From positions 18,375,501 to 18,439,500 of the forward strand of contig NC_135359.1 of NCBI RefSeq assembly GCF_051622035.1: a stretch of DNA of 64,000 bases, written 5' to 3'. Positions within the stretch are counted from its first letter, which is position 1; each line of letters starts with the position of its first letter. The translations under genes and the position numbers were made by a program. This document shows positions 23,395 through 34,563 of this stretch, piece after piece. The stretch comes from Arctopsyche grandis. Taxonomy: Eukaryota; Arthropoda; Insecta; Trichoptera; Hydropsychidae. The notes under the pieces are model-generated. The model did not search any database and was not told the origin of the DNA. It was given only the letters and a program-made list of their open reading frames with translations.

Positions 23395-24075
23395 CAGACT
23401 ATATGGTTTTAATAGCTCGCGATTCAGCTGACCTACTTACCAGACTAAAACAGCTGGACAGGGAAAGTAGGATTAAAAATTAACGTAGATAAGACCAAAC
23501 TAATGTTCAATAGTTATTGCATGCCTGATAGCATCTCATTAGATTATATACCAGTAGAAGTAGTAAACAATTATTTATATTTAGGTCAAATAATTGACAT
23601 GTCCGTTAGTAAAGATAAAGAGACATATTAAACTAGGGTGGAGTGCATTTGGACGAATAAATGTTGTTTTTGATTAAAAATGCCACTCTACCTGGAGAAA
23701 AAGATCTTCGATCAATGCGTTTTACCAGTGATGACGTATGGATGTGAAACTTGGACACTGAACGTTAAGATGCTATGCAAAGGAAAGATAGGAAGCGGAA
23801 CACGTGGGTGAGAAGTATGACAAGGGTAGTGGATAGAGTAAAGAGATTGAAATTACAATTGGCGGGCCATGTGGCTAGAAGAAAGGACGAAAGTTGGACA
23901 AAATAAGTGCTTGAATAATGAATGCAAAAGGGTAAAAGGAAGACCGCAGGGAAGATGGGTAGACAAAATTAGCAAAATTTGTGGGGTGAGATGGATGAGA
24001 GTTGCGCAAAACAGAGACGAGTGGAAGCGTGTTGATGAGACCTTCATCCAGTAGTGGATGTCGAATGTCTGTAGA
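23395..24075 (+). mobile_element. RTE-like LINE 3' fragment (copy 2)
   Basis: The longest of three related relics. Frame pieces include LTRLKQLDRESR, a reverse-transcriptase thumb-like part (NVDKTKLMFNSYCMPDS), KKKIFDQCVLPVMTYGCETWTL, and the terminal GRPQGRWVDKISKICGVRWM then RVAQNRDEWKRVDETFIQ. Several stops and shifts interrupt it. It ends in a short GATGATGATGA tail. Confidence 0.75.
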
Positions 24076-24351
24076 TGATGATGATGAAATAAAATCGTTA
24101 AATTTGTAAAACCTACTGTTTTTTCAATTCCAAAACCGAACTTTGTGGCCAAAACCAATTGTTTCCTACGTTTCATATTTTTATTATTAAATTATTTGTT
24201 TGTGTATGAAATTTATACACGTGTACACTATGATTGTAATTATTTTTTATTTATACCTATTTCATATCAATAAATTAGTTAACATGCCAGTTTTTAGTGA
24301 TTTTTTATATTTTGAAAATCGCTATTATTTTTATTCCTTCTACAGGAGAAA

Positions 24352-25746
24352 TTGCCGACCGACGTCGTCATGTTTTTTAAAATTGCACTGAAGGTATGTC
24401 AACGCAACGCTAATCAAAGTGTTATGGACAAGATAGCTCTATATCATAGAAATAAAGACTTCAAGCAATTTTGGAATGCTACAAATGCTATTTTAACAGT
24501 AAACAGTAGTATCCCGGTACATATTAATGGAATCTACTACCATCGGAGTATTGCCAATATGTTTAGCAAGCATTTCAAAGAGTCTGTTTCGGATTTGATG
24601 GGCATGGCTGATGTGGTTATGTCTAACTCAGAAGATTCGTTTTTCGACATAACTGGCGATGAAGTTGAAACTGCGTTAAGGTCAATGTCTCTAGGGAAAG
24701 CAACTGGTTGGGACAGCATCAGTACGGATCATGTTCTGCATAGTGGTAAGAATTTCTTCATCATATTAGCAAGGCTTTTCAATGTGATGATTTTGCATGA
24801 ACATGTACCTGAAGAGTTTTCAAGGACGACTATTGTTCCTGTCCTCAAGTCATCAAAGCTTGATGCTTCAGTCATTGACAGCTATCGTCCTATTGCTCTA
24901 GCCACCATTTTATCTAAAATTCTAGAGGAAATATTGAGTTGCAGATTAAGTGGCTACCTTTTGTCAGCTGATGAACAGTTTGGATTCAAGAAGCACTTGT
25001 CGACGGACATGGCCATCTACACTTTAAAACAGTCAGTGGATTTTTATACATCGCGAAAAACTTCCGTATACGCCTGTTTTCTAGACTTATCCAAGGCCTT
25101 CGATCGAGTGGATCATGATCTACTTTGGTCCAAACTGTTAAAAAGGGGAGGTCCAAGTCAAATCGTGAGGTTTTTAGCATCCTGGTACCGGAATCAGTTC
25201 AGCCATGTACGCTGGGGGAATTCATACTCTGATCCCGCTTCTTTGAAGTGCGGGGTTAGACAGGGTGGGTCAATGTCTCCTGGCTTATTCAACCTTTACA
25301 TGGATGAACTTTCACATCGCCTTCGACAGACTGGAGTTGGTTGCCATATAGGAGGAATATGCAGTAACCACATCAGCTATGCGGATGACATGGTGATCTT
25401 GGCGCCTTCTCCGTCAGCTCTGAATCGCCTCCTGGAAGTTTGCTCGAGTTATGCTGCAGAACATAATATGCGGTATAATACGAGTAAATCCATGGTATTG
25501 ATTTTCCGATACGGTCGAGGTCCTCATTTCGTTCCCAACATTATTTTAGATGGGCGTAATCTTGAAACTGTTAGGGAAGTCAAGTATCTGGGACACTTGC
25601 TGACGGAGGATCTATCTGATGACCGTGACATCGAAAGACAAAGAAGAGCCATTTGTGTAAGGGCAAATATGCTGGCTAGACGATTTTTCCACTCCAGTGT
25701 AGAGGTTAAGAGACAATTATTTATGTCCTTTTGTACTAGCCTCTAA
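24352..25746 (+). pseudogene. LINE reverse transcriptase, one nonsense mutation
   Basis: 464 residues. RT motifs in order: GKATGWDSI, SYRPIALATILSKILEEIL, DEQFGFKKHLSTDMAIY, FLDLSKAFDRVDHDLLW (catalytic Asp in LDLSKAFD), GVRQGGSMSPGLFNLYMDEL, and the active-site YADD (HISYADDMVIL). The catalytic Asp triad is intact. The frame stops at TAA 25744-25746, but coding resumes in the same frame with TGELWTRYKRETMRK, so the stop is a point mutation. The endonuclease domain is absent. The element is young compared with other relics here. Confidence 0.9.
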
Positions 25747-26031
25747 ACTGGTGAATTATGGACCAGATACAAGCGGGAGACGATGAGGAAGATAAAAGTA
25801 CAATACAACAACTGTTACCGTGCTCTTTTCGGGTTACCTAGGAGCTTTAGCGCGTCGCAAATGTTTATAGAAGGGCATGTGCCTCACTTTGAAGCCATTC
25901 TCAGGATGAGAACGACCTCTCTACGTCTTCGTATATTTTTATCGCCTAATTGTTTTCTTGCTGCTGCATCTTCTCATTTGCATTCTTCATTGTATGTTCG
26001 ATGGATGGAACTGCTACACCGACCGCCTTGA
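25747..26031 (+). pseudogene. LINE ORF2 C-terminus beyond the nonsense codon
   Basis: In frame with 24352-25746: TGELWTRYKRETMRKIKVQY, NNCYRALFGLPRSFSASQMF and EAILRMRTTSLRLRIF, ending at a TGA. This matches the C-terminal region that follows the thumb in CR1/Rex-type ORF2 proteins (conserved NNxxRxLFGLPR). Confidence 0.8.
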
Positions 26032-26349
26032 ATAGACATTAAATTATTATTATTAGACTTATTATTATTATTATTTATTTATTATTATAATTATTATTAT
26101 TTATTATCAGTAATATTTATATATTTAATTATGTATTTATTTATTTATTTTTTGTTTACTATTTTTCAATACTTTTTTTATTATCTATATATTATTTATA
26201 TGGGCGTTGGGGATTGCACTATTCTCCTCATCGTCTGGAATAAAAGCTATTATTATTATTATTATTATGATTTATTACTAACAACTTTAAACGTTGACAA
26301 GAAAAGTCGACCTTACTAAAGTCATTCAAGTTGGAGTCGGAGTCGAATC

Positions 26350-28090
26350 ATCAGTTTTGAAACTATACAATTCTTATATATGTATACTATTTCTTATATA
26401 CATACATATGTAGATACTATAACTAAGTATTTTACCAGGCGCGGCACGTATGTACATAGGAACTGAGGTGCTGCAGTATTCTAATTTAACCAGTTATTGT
26501 ATGAACTTAAAAATATAAACATTATCCAATAACCGCCACCATTGATTCTAAGAAATAAAAATCAACTGTTCTTTAGTGAATAGCTTAGTGTTCTTTAGTG
26601 AAGTAAAACAAATAATTATATACATACATACATATGTATATGTATGTATATACTCACGTACACAAAAATATACTAATGTATATAGTTTTACTACATCCGC
26701 TTCATTCCGTTTTTAAACGTCTTTTATGTGTATAAATTCTAAATTGTACACAAAAACAAAATTTTCGTATTGAAATTCGTGCGTGTATGGGTAACGTTAG
26801 TACATATATTTTCCACGCGAGTGTGCCTACAAGATAACAAACATTTGGTGAGAAAATTATAAATCAGATTGTGGTAATGTTATTGACTTTTGCGTACATT
26901 TCCGAATATATGTACATACAAGGAAATTAAACCACATTTCACTATCAATTATAGTTCCGGATTTTTTAACGCTACATTACATATGTACATGCCTACAACA
27001 ATTTCACACACGAATATTGCTTTTATTTAAAGCAAGTAATTAAAACAAAACCTAAACGCTACAATTGTGTTAAAACCTTGGAACAATCAGTTTTACGGAT
27101 AAAACTAATCAGGGTGGACGAACTATGGATTTGAACTGGCGACCTTTCGCAACACATCCTTGACTATAGTTAAATGACCGATACTTACTCAAATTGTTTC
27201 ATTTACCTTTTTAACGAATTCGTAAAAAAAAAATATATTTTTCAATTTCTGTTCATTCGCTAGTATAATTCAAATATTATATATTATATAATATACATTT
27301 TTGTAACAAATTGAAATATATATTATACATGCGTATATCACAAATGAAATTTGACGCAATATCTATTATTATTTGCCTTTCCCAGTGCTAAATATTACGG
27401 GATATAGAAATCCAATATTTCCACTCGATTGCCTTTACACAACAACCGGGAAAACTCATTGATTTTTCATTATTAATAGTAGGGAAATGTCAGGCACAGT
27501 CGTTTGGATGAGCGTTTCCCTTTGTCTAGTTATAAATCTCAATATGTAAAGGTATTCAAAATTTAATTGAACTAATTTGCGAATACATATTAGTTATAAA
27601 AAATAACAATAGATATATGTATACGAGTGGTGATACGAACACATGTGTAGTTATTTGCGTATCATTTTGCTTACTTCCTCTACGCATGTGCATTACATAT
27701 GTATATCGCCATGAAAATGTATAATATATTTATATCAAATAGCGCCAAATGAAGGACGTTTTTCTTTACGGTTTCCGATTTCAAAATTAAATTCTACGGC
27801 TATTTTTAAAAACAATGCATTTTTAACATTAGTACTTACAGGTAAATCGTTATACGTACTACGCATGATAAATCTTTAAATACAGGCTTCAAATGGAAAT
27901 ATTTCAAAATTTGTATTTTTGGATAATAATCCGTTTAATTGCGATTGCCCTATTTACCTAGAGATATAATGCAATATTATTTATATCATGCCAGCTGAAT
28001 TTATAATATGTACATCGCCATGAATAATTATATGATGCGTAACATATACATATACACCCATACATAAATGTACATCGTTACTTGTACTGT
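26350..28090. other. Intergenic, nothing recognised
   Basis: AT-rich with CATACATATGTA runs. A tRNA-like B-box (AGTTCAAATCC, minus strand near 27130) lacks a convincing A-box or clover-leaf. Confidence 0.45.
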
Positions 28091-28094
28091 AAAG

Positions 28095-28210
28095 TCCGTT
28101 CAAAAAGTATCGATTTTTTATTCTTTAAAAATTGAAAAATACATTTATTTCATTTAAAACATTTTTGGCAGACTAAACAGAACTCGACAAAAGGTTTTGA
28201 ACATTTTAGT
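28095..28210. repeat. Possible mariner-type relic
   Basis: TAAAGTCCGTTCAAAAAGTATCG resembles a Tc1/mariner-type terminus after a TA dinucleotide; downstream is AT-rich with GGCAGACTAAACAGAACTCG. No transposase motif is readable and no second end was found. Confidence 0.25.
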
Positions 28211-28377
28211 TCAGTTATACATATTCAGTTGTACATAAGTATTGATTCAATGCTTTATAGAGATGTGACTTACGAGAAATGCAAAAATCAAATAATCCTT
28301 GTTTATAGAGATTATTCATTAACTTTATAATTTATACCTAATAGATGGCGCCTACTATATCATATATATCATATAAC

Positions 28378-28445
28378 TAGTTGTTTTACCCGGCTTCGCT
28401 CAGTATTTGTAATATAAACAGCGTAAACATGGCGAATCTAATAGT
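28378..28445 (+). repeat. Dispersed repeat end (CCCGGCTTCGCTC)
   Basis: ACTAGTTGTTTTACCCGGCT.. matches the sequence at 60371 (~80% over 65 bp, including TCGCTCRGTATTTGTAATAT). It is a transposon terminus or relic. Confidence 0.6.
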
Positions 28446-29031
28446 AAATATTCATTTCTTTTTTTCAAATCGAATCGTCGTCATAAAAATTTTGACTTGT
28501 TTACGAAGTTCCCAACCAAAGATACTTAGATATACACATACTTACATACTTAGATATTTAGATATACACGTACATACAAAGTCTCTTTCGAAATTATATA
28601 TTACATATACACATCTTTAGCATTTTATACATTCACGCATTTAACAAGTCATTTTCTTGATTTCGAAAACCTTACACGTTTTGACACTCGAGACTGAAAA
28701 GCAATAAATATAATAGAAAGCTTTTTACGAAATTAACTATATTTGAATGAATACAGAATTCACCTTTTGTCCTTTTGACCGTGACTATCAAAATATACGA
28801 TCGTCCTATGTAGAAAATACAGTAAATGTGCATACATACATACGTATATAGGTCTTCATTTTCCAAGAATATACCTACTCATGCTATTTAATAATACTAA
28901 GAGATTATTTTTTTACACTGGACATACATATGTATATACATGTAGCAATTACTCTTTTTTCTTATTGTTCTTGTTGGCTACAAAAACAAATGAACAATGT
29001 AATGCGTAAATCCTAATTAAACGTTCGCTCT

Positions 29032-29381
29032 GGGTCTACCCCACGGGATCGAATTAGAAATGCATGAAAAACCAAATATCGGAAGGCAAAGATCGAAAAT
29101 CGAAAGATCTTAAGTCGAAAGATAAAAAAAAAGAATGCATGGTACATACTCACGTACATCCTCACTTAATTTGCGCGAGTAGGATACAACAGGAACAAGA
29201 GGAACAGGCTTTTCCTCCCGTATTAATGTGCGCGCGCAGAATACGGGAGGAAAAGCCTGTTCCTCTTGTTCCTGTTGTATCCTGCTCGCGCAAATTAAGT
29301 GAGTATGTACCGTTTACCATGCACCCTTTTTTTTGATCTGTCGATTTAAGATCTTTCGATTTTCGATCTTTGCCTTCCGAT
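29032..29381. mobile_element. Palindromic element A, copy 3 (right end truncated)
   Basis: The same arms as the copies at 0.4 and 1.4 kb (AATATCGGAAGGCAAAGATC and complement; GGATACAACAGGAACAAGAG and complement). The right terminus stops at the CTTCCGAT motif and is followed directly by a remnant of the ACCGGAAGT-type repeat end (29383-29425), so the end was lost or overwritten. Confidence 0.7.
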
Positions 29382-30309
29382 CAATCGAAATCTCGTGGTC
29401 GAATTTTCTCATAATCACAAAACATCTTCCACATGTATTCCTCGACTGACGACGAAGATACGTTCTTTCACCACACCACGGTAGTTAGTCAAATCGGTCG
29501 TAAAATTAATTTCATACGTCAAAATATAATATTAAGAAAATTAATCAATTTTATTCACTTCGAAATGTTCATATTAACTAATTTCTCGAGAATATGAGCC
29601 ATTTAACTTCTTCCAAAAAGGGCAGTGGCGTAACAGCAGTCCACGATTTAATGTTTAAAAAATTAAAAGTAACCTTTAAAAAATAATTTTCTGAAAATCG
29701 TTGATTTTTTATCGGTCGTAAGTCGAGGACTACCTGTTTTTGTCTCGTTCTAAAGCATACATATTCGTATGTCACTCGCCTGGGGGGGTATGAGGGGTGA
29801 TTCGTTGACTTCGCCCATCTTTTCGATCTTTCGACTTTCGTTCAAGTAACTTTCGATGCAGTGACCCGAACCCATTGTTACTACTTACGTATAAATACGC
29901 ATAAAGTTAACATAAAATCTTTGTATATCAAAATTGTATTAAATATTTGAACATTCTGTAAGAAATTACTAAATTTCTTCGCTCCCTTTTCAAATATTTG
30001 TTGAGCCTTTCCCTTCAATACATCAAAAACAGATTCAATTAGATTCCATAATGCGCATAACAACAAAACAATCATAGACTATTTAAAATCGCGTGATATA
30101 ATAACGCTAGCGTTAGCAATGGGCGAGGTCGCTCAAAATCGTGTCGGCATGAACCGAAGCGAAACAGACAAATACTGGTTGCATCGAATGCAACATTTTC
30201 CAGTTTTCCGCGTTGGGAAAATCCTAGCAAACTTTTCCGAGCCGCATTAAATTCGACCTTCCGTATACTGGGAGTGATTTAAATCTAAAATAATAGAAAT
30301 GAGCAACGG

Positions 30310-30801
30310 TTAAGAGGGCTGGACACCAGTACCTTGTCCATACAAACGTATTACACTTCTCCCTTCCTCAATCATGGCACTAGAGAAAATATTTAATATG
30401 CTATGGATATCCACCATTGGGATGCATCTATCTTTTTATTTTTCTGATTAGTTATTTTTTATAGGAGCTAGGAGCTGCCAAACATCTATAAAATCGCCTT
30501 TTTTTTTACACCCACGAAAAGAGTCCAGCGTGCTTATTTAACGGTCGATTTAAAAAAAATACGCACATAGTTGCACAGAAAATATCTTTCTCATACCAAT
30601 GATGTTTTTTTTTTTTTAAATTGGTCCAGTTTCGGAGGAGAAAATAGGAGAATACGAAACCTCAATTTTGTCGATTTATCTGGTCGAAGCGCAACTGTCG
30701 CATTTACTCAATATATATATTGTCACATTCACTCAATATATACATATATCGAAGAAAGGCACGGCAACAAAATTAAGGTTTCGGGTGTACAGCCCTCTTA
30801 A
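30310..30801. mobile_element. TTAA-flanked MITE
   Basis: Termini TTAAGAGGGCTGGACACC and, reversed, TTAAGAGGGCTGTACACC (17 of 18 matching including TTAA). About 490 bp, no coding capacity. TTAA as a target duplication would suggest a piggyBac-type mover; TAA would suggest PIF/Harbinger. It sits upstream of the RILP-like gene, 30 bp from the Mutator-like copy. Confidence 0.65.
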
Positions 30802-30831
30802 GCGCTGGTATAAAATGTATGTAAAATAAAT

Positions 30832-31119
30832 GGTTCGGTGATTACTAGTCAAATGTGAACCAGTCACAGGACAACCGGTCGCTCTAGATCGGTCACACGT
30901 GATCACCCGTCACACTAAAACTGGTCACACCCTAAAACTGGTCACGAGAAAACTGGTCACACCCTAAAATCGGTGAACCAGTTTTCTCGTGACCGATTTT
31001 AGGGTGTGACCAGTTTTAGGGTGTGACCAGTTTTAGTGTGACGGGTGATCACGTGTGACCGATCTAGAGCGATCGGTTGTCCTGTGACTGGTTCACATAT
31101 GATTAGTAGTCCGTTTACC
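30832..31119. mobile_element. Mutator-like foldback element, copy 2, in RILP-like promoter
   Basis: 288 bp, same family as 924-1194; termini GGTTCGGTGATTACTAGTC and (reverse) GGTAAACGGACTACTAATC. It has a perfect 9-bp duplication AAAATAAAT (30823-30831 and 31120-31128). The right end is ~205 bp upstream of the RILP-like start codon, beside a DRE motif. The long palindrome and its repeated CTGGTCACACCCTAAAA blocks may affect promoter structure. Confidence 0.85.
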
Positions 31120-31127
31120 AAAATAAA

Positions 31128-31135
31128 TATCGATA
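31128..31135. promoter_or_regulatory. DRE motif (TATCGATA) upstream of RILP-like gene
   Basis: TATCGATA is the exact DREF-binding element, common in promoters of broadly expressed insect genes. It lies 189 bp upstream of the RILP-like start codon. Its first base is the last base of the 9-bp target duplication of the Mutator-like element, so that insertion directly abuts it. Nearby are an inverted TTGACA/TGTCAA pair and two CGCGAAC motifs (31160-31200). Confidence 0.5.
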
Positions 31136-31323
31136 CTTTTTGACAGATGAAATGTCAAGCACACGTTCGCGAACGGCTTTTGCTCGCGAACGCGCTGCTG
31201 TCAAACCGACCACGAGCACCGGGCCGTGTGGTCGGTTCACTGTCGAAGTCCACTCTCCAATCTCCACTCTCCACTCGCTCGCCGTTCACACTGATGCCGT
31301 TTCCTCGGCGCAGCTGCAGCAAG

Positions 31324-31587
31324 ATGGCGACGGACGAAGTGACGGTGGTGGACGTTTATGACTTGGCTTCCGACATTGGCAAGGAGTGCGAGCTGATCAT
31401 CGAGAAACATGGCCCGGAAGCTGTCACCGCTCTGCTCCCCAAAGTGATAGGTGCGCTCGAATTGCTGGAGGCTTTGGCCGCGCGCTCCGAGAGAGACTCC
31501 TCGGCGTTGCAGGACCTCGCCGATAAGGTGGCTCATCTTGAGAACGACAAGCTGGAGAAAGCCGAGTATCGGCAGCGTTTCGAAAAG
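31324..31587 (+). CDS. RILPL: RILP-like protein exon 1: RH1 domain
   Basis: This is the first of seven coding exons of a RILP-like protein, a coiled-coil Rab effector family acting in endolysosomal and ciliary trafficking. It encodes 88 residues, starting MATDEVTVVDVYDLASDIGK and continuing through ELIIEKHGPEAVTALLPKVI, the signature of the RH1 domain shared by RILP, RILPL and JIP3/4. The start is the ATG at 31324. The open frame extends upstream (31147), but that part is unlike the family and probably leader. The donor is GAAAAG|GTATAT, phase 0. GC content is high, as for a CpG-containing 5' exon. A Mutator-like insertion ends ~205 bp upstream. Confidence 0.92.
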
Positions 31588-32402
31588 GTATATAAACTAG
31601 CCCTTTCGTTTTATGCGTCTCGCCATATTGAAAGGCACGTCGATCACTGGCAGGCGTCTGTCTCTGCTCTGATTGGTCTAAAAATATATTTGAAATTCAA
31701 TTGTTTTTTTACTTCATTATGTTTTCATTGAACAAAAAATGTACGATAGACATTAATGTATGAATACTTCCGATTGTTATTATTATTGTAATTGTGTACC
31801 CGAGACCTTTGAAACTTGTTGTTATTTAGCTAAATGGTTAAATTCAATTTAAAAAAAACTGATTTAAAAACTGCTGACAAATTTTGATTGTTTTTCAATT
31901 ATCAATTGAAACTCAATGGTTCTGAATGTTTTAACAAGATGATGTGACGAATGTTATGTTTTGATTTGATTTTTGAAAAGGTACTTCTCTAGCAACTAGG
32001 AATTTCCCGGCGATAGTCAAAAAATCTTTAATACATAGGTTATTTTCTCTTATGTATTACTGGGCAGCTATTTAACGATGAATCACTGGTATTTCCAATG
32101 AATTTTCCAGCATCACCGGGAAATTCGCATTTGTACCTTATTTTGGGTTTCAATTTTCAAACACTGATTTCAGTAAATTTGATATTTTGATCGATAAGAA
32201 CCGTGTATGTTGAAGGCTCATAATAGTAAATCGTCCAATTGCAATCAAAATAGAAAGTTTGCCTACTGATAAGTTGATCGAAATGAACTATAGACATGGT
32301 TATTGTTATGTTATGCTAATGTAAATATTCGTAAGTGCTACTTTCTCGTTATGATTTTATTTTCAAAATATTTGATTGTATTGTTGATATTTGTATTTGA
32401 AG

Positions 32403-32672
32403 GAATTGGAGATAATTGAAGAACAATGGCGTGCGGAAACTGCTGAATTAGTATCGGCAATATCTCGGTTGCAAGAAGAAAACAAAAGATTACAAAAGGA
32501 GAGGTGTAGAGATGGTGCTGAAAATCAAGATTCTGAAAGTGCTAATGATGGTGTTTCCGACAGTTGCAGTGAACAGCTGTGGCGCAGAATGGGAGAATCA
32601 AATGAGCAACAGAGAGCGACGTTAAGAGAGAAAGAAGTTCTTTTGGAAGATAAAGAAACAATAATTGAAGGG
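32403..32672 (+). CDS. RILPL: RILP-like exon 2: coiled coil
   Basis: Ninety codons, residues 89-178, phase 0 at both ends. The peptide (ELEIIEEQWRAETAELVSAI, then SRLQEENKRLQKER) is a heptad-type coiled coil, followed by an acidic Ser-rich stretch and a second helix (EKEVLLEDKETIIEG). The acceptor is TTTGAAG|GAA and the donor GGG|GTTTGT. In this family the segment extends the RH1 dimer. Confidence 0.88.
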
Positions 32673-32913
32673 GTTTGTTGTTACTTTTCATTTTATCATA
32701 TAGAATTTTTAAAGCGACTAATCCAGCTTATGATAACGACACACTTTTTTTTCATATAAAACGGATTAGACTTACAATATCATGTTTTTGCTATCTCTTA
32801 CATTTATGTTGTTTAAATCTTTTTACAAACATGTATGCACGTACAGCGTAAATCCATTTAATTATTTTTAAATTGTCTGTTTTATAATGAGTTTGTATCA
32901 ATTTTTTCTGTAG

Positions 32914-32988
32914 TTAACGGATCAAGTCAAACGATTAGCAGCGTCCAACCGTGAAGTTCGGCGTAAACAAAAGTATTTAGTTCAGCAG
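32914..32988 (+). CDS. RILPL: RILP-like exon 3: start of RH2 region
   Basis: Twenty-five codons, LTDQVKRLAASNREVRRKQK followed by YLVQQ, residues 179-203. The basic helix is the beginning of the RH2-type region, which in RILPL1/2 binds phosphorylated Rab8/Rab10 through basic side chains (family knowledge; the same residues are not proven here). The acceptor is TTTTTTCTGTAG|TTA and the donor CAGCAG|GTTTGA. It is too short to stand out as an open frame. Confidence 0.85.
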
Positions 32989-33065
32989 GTTTGAATTTAA
33001 ATGATTATTTATTAATTTTATTAATAACAAATTTATACGTATTTAATTTGATTTATTTTTTTAAG

Positions 33066-33173
33066 ATGCGAGTTGTTTGTGCTCAAAGAGCTGAATTGGA
33101 TGCTGCTGTTCAAGCTAGACAAAGGGAAGTTACAGCACTAAGACTTGCATTAGCTAATGAACATGTTATTATC
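33066..33173 (+). CDS. RILPL: RILP-like exon 4: RH2 coiled coil
   Basis: Thirty-six codons, residues 204-239, phase 0 at both ends: MRVVCAQRAELDAAVQARQR then EVTALRLALANEHVII. This is a continuous helix fitting the RH2 coiled coil. The acceptor is TTTTTTAAG|ATG and the donor ATC|GTAAAC. The ATG here is internal, not a start. Confidence 0.87.
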
Positions 33174-33244
33174 GTAAACAATAATTGTATGCATTGTATT
33201 GTGTAAATTTTTCATTATTTATGTATATATTTCCTTAATTTTAG

Positions 33245-33336
33245 AGTGGCGGCGATAATGGAACACAATTGGCTGATCTCATTCGAGAGCGAGATCAATT
33301 GCGGGAAAAACTAGAAGCTTTACAAAAACAAATCAG
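33245..33336 (+). CDS. RILPL: RILP-like exon 5
   Basis: Residues 240-269 plus two bases: SGGDNGTQLADLIRERDQLR then EKLEALQKQI and the AG of a split codon. This is a final coiled-coil segment. The acceptor is AATTTTAG|AGT and the donor ATC-AG|GTTTAT. The following intron (33337-34563) is largely one copy of the ACCGGAAGT-bearing repeat. Confidence 0.85.
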
Positions 33337-33357
33337 GTTTATAATTTTACTTATTTA

Positions 33358-34507
33358 ATGTGATCAACCCATGACTGTATCTATGTATTTGAGGAATATA
33401 AGAAGGTCACAAAACAAAATTTGATAATTTAATATATACATACACGTTCACACATACCGGTTATGAGAGCAAACATTTTCGATACAAATTGAGCGTAAAT
33501 ATATAGAAACTTACACAAGACAAAAGTTCTACTTCCGGTTGTCGGATTTTGTTCAATTTTTTTTTATTACTTAAAATCGCTATCAGTATTATACAAAATA
33601 AATATTAAGAAGATTAAAATAATTTAAAAGGTCAAAATAAAATAATGAAATATTGTTGCAAAAAAAAATACTACTTCCGGTTTACAAATTCTGACGAAAA
33701 CCAATTCTAAATTAGTACATAAAGAATACAAATGTAATTTTTCAGGTTGATTCGTTCAGGGGTGTGGAAAGAATCGTGGTCACAATATTTTTGACTTTTC
33801 TAAGAGGAAAAACTCCCACTTCCGCTTTATTAAATTAAGTGATTTTCTTTTTATTTTCATCACATCACAAGAATTATACTTGAATTTTTTCGTAAAGAGT
33901 AAGGGGTCGAAAAAAATAGTGGAAGAAAAATCGAACAAGAGTAAACTGCCACTTCCGGTTGATGGAGCTTACCAAATTTTATACATAACTTGGTATTAAG
34001 CTTAACCTTCTAGATATGAAATTTCAGTTCAATAAACCAAAAGGTTTCTGAGAAAAACATAAAAGCCTCGATTCTCTAGTCAAAATATTAAAAAATATTA
34101 CGGTATAAAATTTATAATTTCTATTACATGTAAAATTTTTTTAGCTAAATTAGTAAATCTGATTCGGTTAGCGGTTTGGGAAATAACTGGATTCAAAAAC
34201 TTAAAAAAAGAGGATATCTATAAGGGGAGGTACCATTTCCGGTCAACTTAAAAATTTGAAAAAAATCTACTTTGTATCAATATGAATTTTAGTAACCGAT
34301 ACTATGTTTCAGTTCGATAGGACTAACAGTGTTCAAAAAATCCTCAAAATTCACAAATACAGTCACACAGACACACACTTTTTTTCTAGATCATGAAAAC
34401 GTGATCAGTGATCGATTCTGAGTTCGAATCAGTCAAAATCTCGAGCCCGAATTTTCGCATGATCACAAAACTTCATTTATTGTCACTACGTACATAGATA
34501 AAGTAAA
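33358..34507 (+). mobile_element. ACCGGAAGT-rich repeat, copy 1 (RILP-like intron 5)
   Basis: Left end ACCCATGACTGTATCTATGTA, right end ...CTACGTACATAGATAAAGTA; these form a short inverted repeat (ACTTTATCTATGTA type). Inside are four to five ACTTCCGGTT blocks (33530, 33672, 33951; variants at 33815 and 34229) and a conserved end with GATCATGAAAACGTGATCAG. It fills most of this intron. No protein is encoded. Confidence 0.7.
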
Positions 34508-34563
34508 AATATATTAACGTGTTGTTATTTTAATATTTATAATATGTATTATTAAAATTTCAG

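Larger units (their letters stand above)
24345..26270 (+). mobile_element. CR1/Rex-like non-LTR retrotransposon, 5'-truncated
   Basis: Encodes most of a reverse transcriptase (next entries), then a 3' UTR ending GGAATAAAAGCTATTATTAT.. with (ATT)n at the extreme 3' end, as in CR1/Rex-group elements of insects. The 5' end (endonuclease) is missing. It lies directly downstream of an RTE relic on the same strand. Clade assignment is from motif style and needs a tree. Confidence 0.75.

Noticed and set aside
27105-27180. Possible tRNA gene (GTTCAAATCC box, minus strand)
   Set aside because: No acceptor stem pairing or A-box could be drawn; more likely a SINE relic or chance.
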